DNA of 64,000 bases, from assembly GCA_964036155.1 (NCBI GenBank), contig OZ038422.1, forward strand, positions 38,463,201-38,527,200, in the 5' to 3' direction. The notes under the pieces were generated by a model that worked only from the letters and a program-made list of their open reading frames with translations, was not told the origin of the DNA and searched no databases. This document shows positions 23,601 to 34,623 of the stretch, in pieces; position 1 is the stretch's first letter; the number at the start of each line of letters is the position of its first letter. The translations under genes and the position numbers were made by a program. The stretch is from Diploscapter coronatus (taxonomy: Eukaryota > Nematoda > Chromadorea > Rhabditida > Rhabditidae).

Positions 23601-26600
23601 ATGCAATGGGTCATAATTTCGATCAATTTACTCGTAGGATTAGTTATAGCTCTACCATTCGATAAACAGGATGTAAAAATTGATAGGAGTGATACAAATT
23701 TAACGAAAAAGGATGAAGGGTAGGGTTTTTTCCTCATATTTTTCAGATCTAAAATTCATTCTGAAATGACAAAACTATGAAGGTGTGACTATTGTGACTT
23801 CACGCGATTCATGAAACCTCAAGTACGAGGTCACACAAATGTCATTCCGAGTTTTTTTCCTAACCTAAAGTGGATATTAAAGGAAAATACTAGAAAAATA
23901 TCATTGTCGAAATATTCCAATTCATATGAAATTGAAGACAACTTTCTCTTTCAACAGGAAAAAACCGAAAATCACCAATTACAAATTTTCAGAGCATTCA
24001 AAGTCTATCGTATAGTGCCATCAACTAATGAGCAACTATTGCAAATGATTCATCTATTCGAAAATGCGTTGAGTGATGTAAGGCACTTTCTTTCGATATA
24101 AATAGTTTTATCTGGGACAAAATATTTGGCTTGTGATAAACGAAATTTTGTCCAGATCCTTCTTTTCCAAAGAGCTTTTCTTTGAAAAAATAGCTTGTTA
24201 TGAGAACTTTAGAAAATCAGGAAGAAAAATTCGAAAATTATAGGAAGCGGATTTCTGGCATCCTCCCTCGACAGTAAACCAGACGATCGATGTGATGGTC
24301 GCTCCAGAGCACACCGAGGATTTCTCGTATTTCCTCGACAAACACAACTACAAGTACAAAGTCGCTATCGAAGATCTCAAGAAGTAGGATTTTTATCCGA
24401 AACATGATATTTTTGGAGAATCAGTCACGAATATGAACTCTGGGAATTTTCTTAAATTTTTAACCATTTAAGAATATCAATCTGATCGATTTATCCAAAT
24501 TTTCAGACTATTGGTTGAAAAAGAGTCGAAAATCGAGATCAATCGGTTCCTGAACGATTCCAGAGATTTCGTTCGATTGAATGACGACGCTGGGGGATTT
24601 GTAAGCAGATTAAGGTAATTGAAATTGTTCGTAAAAATTATTTTGAAAATTTGAAGAATGGGCGAATATTATTCGTACAACGTGCTAGTGACGTGGATGA
24701 ACCGAATCGCGGAACATTTGCCTAATTTGGCACAGACTGTCGATATCGGAGGCACTACAGAAGGAAGAAGGATAATCGGAATCAAGGTTCGAATTTTTTG
24801 AATTATCTTTGGAAATTTTATGATAAAATAAAAATTATCTCCCAAAACAATAATATCTATGATCTAACTTTTTCATCAGATCATTTGCAAGATTTATCAA
24901 AAAATGATAAACTTAACCGATCATAAATGTCGAAATTGACAGACAATAGCGTTAGATCATGTTGAATTTTGTCGCATAACTTGCCAAGTAAAGAGTAGAT
25001 TTTCAATCGTAGGTCAATATTGAAATCTTTTATCTGAAACCTCGTTTTTGAAAAAAGTACGATAAGTTTTTACCTGTATTTCGAAATGACAATCATCGCC
25101 CTCGAAGATGATTTTCTCAATTTCATCGTAATTCGATGTCTCGAAAATTTTCGATGAATTTTGAGTCGTTGAAAAATCGTTAGGTCGCAAGAATACGCAA
25201 TTTTCTATTGACGATTTCAAAATATTGAGGTCCTAAAATTCCGTTTAATATTCTTCATTTTTACTGGCATACGAAAAGTTCTCGTTGATTTATCGCCGAA
25301 TGTTCGCAGAAACATTTGTGATAATTAGCCCAATTATCGACATAAATTTGAGCCCAATTATAGCTATTTTCTAAAATAATAAAAAAAAACAATGAAAGAT
25401 TCGATAAAACTTACTTTTCTCTTGACCCGCTGAAAAACTAGTCAAGTAGATAATTACACCAAAAATCGAGATAATTACGATGATTAGGAGGATTATTAAT
25501 TGAATTTTGAATTTGCGGATTTTTCTGGGAAAATCGCCGAATTTGGGCATGGAAATCGGATCCGCTCGGGGCATCTGTGTAAATATTTAGGAAGACGCCT
25601 ATTTTACGTGGGAAAATCCGAAAACACTAACCCCAAATAAGGGGGTTTGGAATTGTTATTCAAAAATAGCATTGATTTTTTCAACATCGTGACTACTAAC
25701 GAAATATTTTAGTGGGAAGATAACCTGAATTTAACAGTCCTTAATTACAGCGTGAAAATCTAAATCGACCTAAAATCGTCTTTTTTCAGTTTGGTCGCGA
25801 CGCTCCTGATAAGAAGATCGTCGTTATCGACGCTGGAATTCATTCTCGAGAAGTTCATATTTTGTCTCAGATTTGTAAATATATTATATTTTAGTGGACC
25901 GCGATTCACACTGCGTCCTACTTCATCAACCTGGTAAACAAATTTTCACTATCAAATAAAAGTTTTACGATTTCTTCAAGGCTATCCTGCTAGCTAACTA
26001 GAAATCTATAGGATTTTTGATTAAAAAATCATAGTTATTGCACCCATGGTACAGCTTTTTTAAATCTATATTCGTTATCGATTCATCGATATGATGGCGT
26101 TAATCTATCATAAAGAGTGATAATTAGATTGCAGATCGTGAATTCCCGAGAGACGGACTCGCAAATCGCCTCGTATCTTGACCACCTCGTCATCTACGTT
26201 TTCCCAGTGCTCAATCCGGACGGATACGAATTCACCAGAACAGAAAGGACGAATCCAAGAGTAAGGGAACAACGTTTGATATAGCCTGAAGACATGAAAT
26301 CCATAATCAAATAGAATTGAAAAGTAACTGAAAAATTTACTCCGCCTGATAGGAAGAAATAATATAATTGAACACCAATCGGCAAAACCAATTAACACAT
26401 GAATTTCTGAATGCCGTATCGCGTTTTCAGGCCAGAATGTGGAGAAAATCCCGATCTCTCGAGGACTGTCGATTTGACGGCATCGAAAACGCCTGTTGCA
26501 AAGGAGTCGATCTGAATCGAAATTTCGGCTTCCGATGGGGAGGTTCGATCGAAAATCTTCTAAATTTTTATTACCCATGAAATTTCCTCTCTAGAAATTG

Positions 26601-27831
26601 GATCGTCTCATTATCCTTGCTCCGAAACCTATCATGGAAAGTCCGCGTTCAGTGAGCCCGAATCTAGGTAAGTCCATATCAAGATCAGGGAGGGCTGCTT
26701 AGAATTGGAAACAATTCTGAATCTCAATTTCGAACAAGCTCGACAAAGACAGTTCCTAAGGAAAATCGGATTCAGAGCTCTCGCAGACTTCCTCACGTCA
26801 TTGAAAGGTCGTCTGACCGGATACATCACTCTGCATGCCTATTCGCAGCTGTGGATCTACTCGTATTCTCACAGGAAAAATACCTATGCACCGGATATCG
26901 CTGATACGGCAAGTTATCTCTCAGTGAAAATTCGCTTTTTGAGGAATGAATCATTTGAGCCAATATTTTCTGGCTGAAATGACCGGCCTTAAAATCATGA
27001 AATTGGTATTAAAGTTCGCGAAATTTCCAAGTCTCGAAGCAGATAATGATCATAGATGCCAGTGCTAAGTCTGAAATCAGTCTAATGAAGTCAACGCTTA
27101 CTTGATAGAAAGCCAGGATGAAGGATATTTTGCAAGTTTCAGAGACGAGTCGCCGAAAAAGCCGTTGCGAAATTGTCGAGTCTCTACGGAACGAAGTTCA
27201 ATTATGGAACAGGGCCAGAAATTATTTGTAAGTCCGAAAATTCGAGAATAAATATTCGACGTGAAAATTCAGATGCGTTTTCCGGCGGTTCTACGGACTG
27301 GGCGAAAGAAACTCTGAAAGTTCAATATTCGTACACCATCGAGTTGAGACCGACTTATGAAGGTAGAAAATCTTTAAACTTGAAAAAAAATCGAAAAAGT
27401 AACCTAAAATTTGTACTTTTCAGTCTACTTTGATTGGGCTAATCGTAATATTTTAGAAGAAATTTTAAAAATAATGCATCTTTTTCTCAATTCGCAAATT
27501 CTAACGCGAACTATTCGTTAACAGGCTTGTTCGCAAAAAAGTACCTGGGAGAAAGCATCACATTTTGCTCAACTTGAGAAGAAAAAATAACTAACTTCGG
27601 AAAGTTTTTGCCTTGCGTAACGAGAGTTGCCACCAAACCTACTTCATTTTCAAGAAGATCCGAGAAAATTCATTTATTTTGCAAATTTTAGACTGGAACG
27701 GATTTGTGTTGGATCGTAACGAACTGATCCCGACGGCGAAGGAAACCTGGGAGGGCGTGAAGGTCGTGCTCGATGAAATTGAAGGCAACTGGAGAACGTC
27801 TAAAGGTAGAAGAATACGCATCCCAAAATAA
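23601..27831 (+). CDS. Secreted M14A zinc carboxypeptidase
   Basis: Fourteen exons join in phase: 23601-23719, 23993-24077, 24244-24383, 24507-24614, 24657-24786, 25790-25852, 25895-25933, 26135-26260, 26431-26542, 26595-26667, 26776-26908, 27143-27227, 27273-27362 and 27692-27831; 480 residues. An N-terminal signal peptide (MQWVIISINLLVGLVIALP) precedes a propeptide of about 150 residues and the catalytic domain. Zinc ligands are H212 and E215 in HSREW, and H352 in TLHAYSQLW. N299-R300 in DLNRNF bind the substrate carboxylate, Y405 is the Tyr248 equivalent in YAFSGGSTDW, and E428 in YSYTIEL is the catalytic Glu270 equivalent. The residue equivalent to 255, which sets A- or B-type preference, is Thr412. 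The 11th intron starts GCAAGT. The ATG follows TTTTCAG directly. The C-terminus reads through a possible last donor at 27806 to TAA; an extra exon is possible. Confidence 0.92.
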
Positions 27832-28053
27832 GAACACTCCATCAGAAGTGCGACGAAAAGTTATTTTGAAAGTCAGATTCGTAAATTTCGGAATTTCCTT
27901 TCAACTCGGACTTTTGTCAAAATATTTTTGCCACGATTTAGATTTGCTCTACTCATTGATGTAGAATATCTGCATTACTTACAAAGTGGTTTAATGAAAA
28001 AGTAAAGCGAAACTATTTTTAAACCTAAAAATGAAGTGTTCTTATTTGGGGAC
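27821..28053. mobile_element. MITE-like element at the carboxypeptidase 3' end
   Basis: Ends CCCAAAATAAGAACACT and AGTGTTCTTATTTGGGG are near-perfect inverted repeats about 200 bp apart. The TAA stop used in the carboxypeptidase model (27829-27831) lies inside the left terminal repeat, so the element either supplied the present stop codon or sits in a final intron or the 3' UTR. Confidence 0.5.
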
Positions 28054-29746
28054 GAAATCTCAAGATACCAACCGACGACAATTTCCGAGTAGACGGTGGA
28101 ACAGAATGAACCTTTCTCTGCCAGTCCACGCCTATAGTAGAGTTGCAAATGTACGCAATACGTACAAACCGAGTTCTTTTCGCCGACTGCTCGGAAATAA
28201 GCGGTAAATCTGAAGAATTAAAAACTTCTCATCTTTACAGAAAGATAGCATAAAATCGAAATTATTGGCAATTCCAGCTCATTTTTGATTCAAAGCATCA
28301 TCTACTTTCGCAATATCGTTACCGAACAGAAATCAAAGGCTTTCTAAAAATCCCTAGAAAAACTAAAATAAACAATAATGTTTATCTGGATCTGGAAAAA
28401 TAAAGATCCAAATGATAAGTTTCAGCGAGAGAAGTCGAACTAAATCGAATCCGAGAAACAAAATGCTTTGATCGATTACCCTCGTGCCAACTTTGGCTGC
28501 GACAAACACCCACTATATGCCAGTGAGTTTGTTCAAAGTTTTTCAGAAACTTTATCAAACCGAAAAACAATAAAATTTCCTACTTTAACAAGATAAAATT
28601 GAGAACTATTCTTTTAAAAAATCAAAATTGATAAAATTGACAATTTTATAATTTAAAAGAAATTCATGACCTCACTTTTCAAATTTTTAGATTAAGAAAA
28701 TCTTTTATTTGGCAAAAAACAACATTCAGGTCCTCGTCGTCGACGATGTTGCGTGATTGCGCAAGAAGTTGCCATTTGTGCCATATGATCACAATTAGCT
28801 GATCGGAAAATTTTAAAATTTCTAAATTTCAATGATTTTATTACCCAAAATTATCATGATACTCAAAATTTATGTTCTATTGCTCTTGCATTTTTTTCAT
28901 TAGGATTTTGTATTTCATTCGCCTACCATAACAGGTGTACATGGGTTAGTAGAGATTTCGAATGCGCTAAATTTATTATCTTCTCGAAAATTTTAATTTA
29001 ATGAAACTATTCATACGCAGGAAAAATCAAAATTTATTCTAGCCCGTTTTTGGAGCAAAGCGGAGCTGAAGAGTTTTGAATCACATCACTCTTTTGCGCT
29101 GATGGTTCAGTTATATGAGGTGCATCAGTCGGATAAAATTGTACACGAATAGTTGAAAGATTAACCAAGGCATGCAAGTTTGTCAAGTTTAAGAGTAATA
29201 GGTACGCCTCAATTAGGTTAACTCTCACAAGGATTGATCGCCTTAGGATGCCCGGAAATTCGCGCATCTTAGGGTGATCAATCCTTGTCAGATAAAAATT
29301 AGATGGTGATGCAAACCTTTTGAACGCCACTTTATAAAGAAATTGGCGAAAAATCGGAGCCCGTATAAATGAAATCTCCACTAGTCCTGTATTATCTATC
29401 ACAGGTTGCGCTTATCAAACATTACAGGTATTTTCTCGTATTATATCGTTGTGATCAGGGCCATGTATTCTTTTTTGTAATTATTAGTTTTTTCTTGTTG
29501 CGGTATTTAGTATAATTACTTTCAATTCAATACATAATATGGTCCTCAGAATATATGATTCGTGAATTTTAATGAAAAATTATCAAAAAGTAATAAATAG
29601 AATTTCTATTCGGTGATTTGAACGTGTTTTTCGCACCTTTCACGTAAAATCCAGTTTTATGTCGATGCTTTTGTCTTGGCCTAGTTAGCGAAGTTATCAT
29701 AGCTAGCTGCTTTTAGCCTATCGCATCATTTCGATTGGATTTTGAA
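27832..29746. other. Intergenic region, carboxypeptidase to secreted-protein gene
   Basis: Apart from the MITE-like element and a hairpin near 29225-29291, no coding exon can be supported. A minus-strand frame of 122 codons (29034-29402) spans the hairpin and has no recognisable features. Confidence 0.5.
29225..29291. repeat. Foldback hairpin
   Basis: ACAAGGATTGATCGCCTTAGGATGC and its imperfect reverse complement, ending TGATCAATCCTTGT, form a stem with two mismatches and a loop of about 10 nt. Origin unknown. Confidence 0.6.
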
Positions 29747-31194
29747 ATGCAGATTATTTATTCGATATGTTTTATCGTTCATTTAGGTTAGTCTACTTTT
29801 TCATATTTCAACTGATTTGTGATGAATATCTAGAAATCATTTTTTTTTTTTTTAATATTTTGAAACTTTAGGAGTTAGTCAACGATTACAAGGAGGCGAT
29901 GAACCACTCGTAGTACCCATAAAAGGACCTCAAGCCAAATTTCCCGAACTAATAACAGCCGAAAATTTTCCGTTATTTCCATTTACTGACCAATTCAATA
30001 CCGGATTCGAGCTAAATCCAGCGAATAAAATTGTAAGAAAATCCAACGATTTAAAAATTTGACAATATTTTCATGTCTTCGTATGCGTTTGGAAGACTAG
30101 CTCGAATTTTTTCGCTTAACCAAAAATTAGAAGAAAGTTGCGAAAAAAATTAACTCAAAATTATTTTCTTAAATGATGAAATAGTTTAGTCAATGGCTGG
30201 TGACTTGATCGTGCCCGTGCCAGGTTGGGGGAACTTCGACATGGACAGCAACTTGTACTTTGGAAACATCAACTTCGATGCAAAAGTAAAGATTCTTATT
30301 AAAAAACCAAGTTTATATTCCGAAAAACATTTTAGGTTGGCTACCAAATTCGACCCACGAATCATCTGAATATAAAGCCCGAAACTTTGGCTTTGCTTGC
30401 TCAAAATCCCGAGTTTAGGGAAGCAAGGAGTATTTTCTTTTCGAAATAATACATTTAAACTAACTTGAAAAATTAGAAAAAGCGAAGGAAGTCGTGGTCG
30501 GTCGAGTTCCGTACGGATACGAACCGATCAAATGCAAGCCACCATATTGCAACCCATTCGTTCACAATGCCGCTGTAGGCGTAGAAGTCGAGCAAGGTAA
30601 TTTTGATCGTCATCGGATAGGTCAAATTTGCTAATATTTCTGAAGAACTAAATTTGATAAAACTCTTCAGGAAAAAGATCCAAAAGTTGTCCTAGCATGC
30701 AGTTTGACCTAATGAAGTTTCTTCATTAGAATTTTTCAAAGTGATCGAGCATTGTAACTCCAAAATCGATTTTCCAAAGTTATGTGTAGAAAAATTCTAT
30801 GAATCACTGACGAGAAATTTCATTCGGCTGAAAAATCAGTGAAGAACATATTGAAAATTCTCGCCCGTTCGATTTCTAAAATACTTCATTTCCAGGAGAT
30901 GATAGCTTTTTCATTGGTGGTATTGATTTTCCCTTGCCGCTTGGCGAAAATGGCGCAGGCGTGCGATTTCCACTGTCGGGTGCAGTCGAACAGGGCACGT
31001 CGCCGTATGCGTACGCCCATGGCCAGGCCATCAACCCAGTGTCGCCATTCGATCTGGAGTCCATTAAGGATGACTACCACATCAATTATAACGGAAGGAG
31101 ACGAGCCCCTAGCAAATTGACCAAGGAGAAATCGGACCTCAACGAAGCGAAAAGGAATTTTTACAAGAAATTTTTCGACAAACTGCCTCAATAA
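29747..31194 (+). CDS. Unrecognised secreted protein, 269 residues
   Basis: Six exons join in phase: 29747-29786, 29872-30032, 30190-30285, 30336-30429, 30477-30596 and 30896-31194. A short hydrophobic leader (MQIIYSICFIVHLGVSQ) is split by the first intron and predicts secretion. The mature part is rich in Pro, Asn and Phe, with the blocks NFPLFPFTDQF, DLIVPVPGWGNFDMDSNLYF, IKCKPPYCNPFVHNAAVG and GGIDFPLPLGENGAGVRFPL. The only two cysteines of the mature part, in CKPPYC, could pair. The basic tail ends KKFFDKLPQ. I know no named domain; this style of protein seems restricted to nematodes and may belong to matrix or cuticle, but that is inference. AATAAA follows 7 nt after the stop. It lies downstream of the carboxypeptidase on the same strand, separated by 1.9 kb, so an operon is not implied. 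Confidence 0.85.
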
Positions 31195-31200
31195 TCCCAA

Positions 31201-31206
31201 AATAAA
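31201..31206 (+). terminator. Polyadenylation signal AATAAA
   Basis: It lies 7 nt after the stop of the secreted-protein gene. This is very close, but short 3' UTRs are common in nematodes. Confidence 0.5.
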
Positions 31207-31640
31207 CGAATTTTGAAGAAAAAAAGTAGATTTGAATAAAAATGTAATGTAAAATTGAAATATCGAAAATCGTAACGTTTAATGATAGCCTAGGAAAAGT
31301 TTTAAAAAATAAAAACAAAACATTAAGTGGAAATTATCAGAAGACTTTACCCTGCACGCTTCCATAGGAATGTTAATCACAAGTAGAAGATCTCAGTTTG
31401 ATAGCTGATTTTGCCAAGGCTTTCATTGAGTTTGATGCAATTAACTTCCTAGCCTTATTATTCCTCACTAGGTGGGGGCGGACTTGAGGTCCTACTCTAG
31501 GCAGGGATACATAATCACTGCACTAGATCACCATCATAGTAGACAATCTAAATGACGTGAGTTTATTCTAAAAAAAATCGACCCGATGTAAAATATGTTT
31601 TCCTCTAGTTGATTTTATATCATTTTTGTGGTTTTAATCT

Positions 31641-31646
31641 TTTATT
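31641..31646 (-). terminator. Polyadenylation signal of the left receptor copy
   Basis: TTTATT on the plus strand reads AATAAA on the minus strand, about 45 nt after the stop. The equivalent site is kept in the right arm at 45431-45436. Confidence 0.6.
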
Positions 31647-31690
31647 AATCTTCGTAAATTAGAATCGAATTTTATGATCACTTCATTCAT

Positions 31691-34182
31691 TCATCTGATA
31701 AACAAAAAACAGAAGGTTAGAATGAAGTTGATGCACTGGAAGATAACCAGACAGACTAAGTCGATTATATCGAAGATCTTGACCCATTTCAATCGGAACA
31801 TCTCTTTGGCGACCATCGTCTGGAGATGTGCAAGAACATCGTGCAGAGTGGCTAGCAACTGGGAAGAAACGGATGAGTATTGAGTCAGAGTCGAAGAAGT
31901 GTAGTGGGAAAGGCGACGACTGCGAGATCGTCTGCTTCGATGTCGATGTCTGTGTTTGGAGGAATAGGAACTGGAATGGTAATAGGAAGGAGGAGAGGCT
32001 GATGGCGGAGGTAATATTGGTTCGGGAACTCCTAAATCGTGTTGATTAGTGGTTAAAAAGAAATTAATGATCACAGGTTTGCATATGCTCATTACAATCA
32101 GAAGGGGATAGCTACTCGTGACTTGTAGTTCCTTACTTGGATGAAATCTTGTGAAAATCCGCTGATGAAATAGCAGAAGCACAATTGTCACCAATACCCC
32201 TATAGAAACAAGCAATATTTCGGCCAAGACGTAAATTCCTAAATATCGAAACATCTTGGAAAAGGTATCGCGTTTTACATCTACCTAATTGTGGTAAGTT
32301 AGTAGATTTGGGCATGTCATCTCCCACAATTGTCAACATGACAGCTAGTGATAGGAGCGTTGTCAATCCTAACGTCACCTAAAATGCTTTTTGACGAAAT
32401 TTGAATTATGAACATTTCGCTAACTCTCTCAACACGTTCACCCTCGTTGTTGAATGGAGTGAACAGTCCAGTAAGTGAAAGAAGGGTCACGATGAATGTC
32501 GGCACATACAGAACGAACACATAGTACGTGGGGCGACGTCGTAGATCGACGATATAGTGCAACTCCTGAATCATTCTGACTGGAATGCTTTATCGTTTTC
32601 TAAACAACTTCACGAGAGACATAATCAACATTGGTTATATGTCTACGTGAGATTCTAAACTAGTTTAATGAATTATTGTAACTGATAACCAAACTGAAAT
32701 GATATGCAAACCCATTCTGTTATAATATATTTTTTATAATGATCAGTCTTAGGGAGGACGATCGTCAGAAACCCCTTGCAAGTTGCAACCTACCCTCTAT
32801 ATATTTTTAAAAGTTTTGTATCTCTAATCAATCAATAACGTAAACATTCAAGTTTACGACCTACCCCCCATAGATTTTTTTCGTCTGACGAAAGTGCTCC
32901 CTAGGTCTGATTATTATTCCCTATTCCTTGAATAAAAAATAATTTGAATCATTTTACCGCATAAATCTTTCTTTCGACGTCTTCCACATCTTTCGTCACG
33001 ACTTCGATCGCTTTGACGTCCCATTCAGAATTGCCTACGAACTGGAAAATGCTCGAATAAAATAAATAAAACAAGATTTGTCCATACATCTAATTTATCA
33101 TTGGTCATTTCACTGCCCACGTTGTCTGTCGTTATATTCATTTCGTCGAAATCGTACGCCCACGATGATATGTTGACTGTGCATCGCTGATCGTCGAACG
33201 GCATTCGGGCGATCTAAATTTAGGCTGACATAAATTATAAATTGTGAATAACGTTCTCACATTTAGTTTGCATCTGGTCGTGTATACACTTGGATTAGAC
33301 AGTGTGACCGCTCCGTTGCTTTTAATCTGCACCAATCTCTGTTGCTCATCAATCACTTCTTTTTGTGAGATGCTAAAATGCTCAATTTTTGACATGAAAT
33401 GATTTAATATGCAAATTTACCAATTATAAATTATAGCGTCGGGTCTCCAAACAAGGATTTCTGAAAATTATCAATAATTTATGTAATGTAAAAAAAACTA
33501 AAATAATTTCCAGATGTAAATAGCATATTAGTTGGTAATTTACCTGGTACCATAATCATTTCTCTACCTCCAAATTCTGACATGTTCCATTGTAATCGAC
33601 TGTCAATAAACTCCTAAAATAAAGCAATACGGTTTTAACTTCTTTTTTAAATCCTACAATTTCAAAATCCGACGAGAAAATGAAGAGTTCTTCTTTCTGT
33701 TCCATATAGAGCATTAATAGATATCGAATATTTATATTCACATTCAATCGTCTAGAATAATACAAAATGTAAATAGTAAAATTATACCGTAAAACCTCTA
33801 AATTAAAATTCCCTTCCATTTGAAGCTTCCCTCAAAACGCTAGAACTACCCATTGCCCAACTCAGATCTAGGGTCCGCAAGTTTTTACGATCATTTGATG
33901 ACGAAATATGAAAGGTTTGAGAGTTCCGAATTTTTCGAAAATTAGGAGTTTGAAATTAAAAGCTCTCGAATTTCTATTAGAGATTTTATGGTAATCAAAA
34001 ATTCAAATGTTACTTAATTGAAAATTGTACCCATTTGCATCTCCCTGCGGTCGAACATTTTTGTTGTAATTGGTGAATAGCTTCTTGTGAATCGCCCCTT
34101 CATACGTGTTTGATAAGCACCTCAAAGGGAGTGTGACAGCAATAATTAGACAGAATAAATTAGACTTGACTATGTCTGGCAT
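31691..34182 (-). CDS. Nicotinic-type Cys-loop receptor subunit, left copy
   Basis: Twelve minus-strand exons join in phase: 34182-34031, 33751-33658, 33613-33544, 33460-33421, 33372-33261, 33213-33088, 33041-32958, 32693-32683, 32575-32425, 32378-32285, 32238-32137 and 32031-31691; 458 residues. Signal peptide, WRPD loop (110-113), Cys-loop C153-C167 enclosing KLNIARMPFDDQR, SSWAYDF, then M1 (about 247-268), M2 beginning GERVERVTLGLTTLLSLAVM, M3 and a C-terminal M4. There is no vicinal Cys pair in loop C, so it is a non-alpha-type subunit. No PAR insertion precedes M2, suggesting cation selectivity. The M3-M4 loop is rich in Pro, Ser, His and Arg. An 11 nt micro-exon (32693-32683) is needed to close the frame. 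It differs from the right copy at several residues (for example G and H in EGAIHKKLF against EDAIYKKLF), with no disabling change seen. Confidence 0.9.
32743..32910. mobile_element. MITE inserted in the left receptor copy only
   Basis: The ends TCAGTCTTAGGGAGGACGAT and GTGCTCCCTAGGTCTGA form terminal inverted repeats. The inner motif TACGACCTACCCCC next to a T-rich run and CGTCTGA(C/A)GAAAGT recurs at 61433-61627. The same intron in the right arm (near 44300) lacks the segment although its flanks align (CCATTCTGTTATAAT on one side, ATTCCCTATTC on the other). It therefore either inserted after the duplication or was lost from the other copy. Confidence 0.8.
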
Positions 34183-34284
34183 CGGTTATTGGTTTAACAT
34201 TAGGAAAATTAGTCTTTCTTGCCGGTTATTTTGTCATCGGATTTTAGTTTCAAATGCTTATGTGTAGTATTTTCTAGTAGATGC

Positions 34285-34623
34285 TATGACAACTTGGAGA
34301 TATTTTATCCTTCTTCGGACAAGATCTCTTTGTGTCCGGTGAAGTGGTTTAGTTCAGGATGCTGTATAACGTGCTACAACACTGATTGATTATTAACACT
34401 GGTTTATTCGTAGCAATTAGAATAGTAACAATAGTAAATTCAAGAGTGCGTTAACCCAAAGGGAAACCGTTCGGGCGGAGAGAAATCCCACCCACGAGAG
34501 ATGAGAGAGAAAAGGAATGAGAACGTAAAAAGCTCTAGGATAGGCGAATTGCGAAGGCTTTCTAACCAGCGAATAGATCAAAATATCAATACAAACTGAA
34601 GAAACCTCGAGTGCGAACACACA
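34285..34623 (-). mobile_element. Possible solo LTR inserted in the left arm
   Basis: 339 bp present only in the left arm, flanked by GATGC (34280-34284) and GATAC (34624-34628), which would be a 5-bp target duplication with one change; the right arm has a single GATGC. Read on the minus strand the insert starts TGTGTGTTCGCACTC, has a GAATAAACC-type polyadenylation signal in its second half and ends near TTGTCATA, matching LTR layout. No internal retroelement genes are in the window. Confidence 0.45.

Noticed and set aside
24882..25574. Minus-strand frames of 67-68 codons inside a carboxypeptidase intron, one with a hydrophobic helix
   Set aside because: No phase-compatible neighbours; AT-rich intron sequence readily gives such helices.
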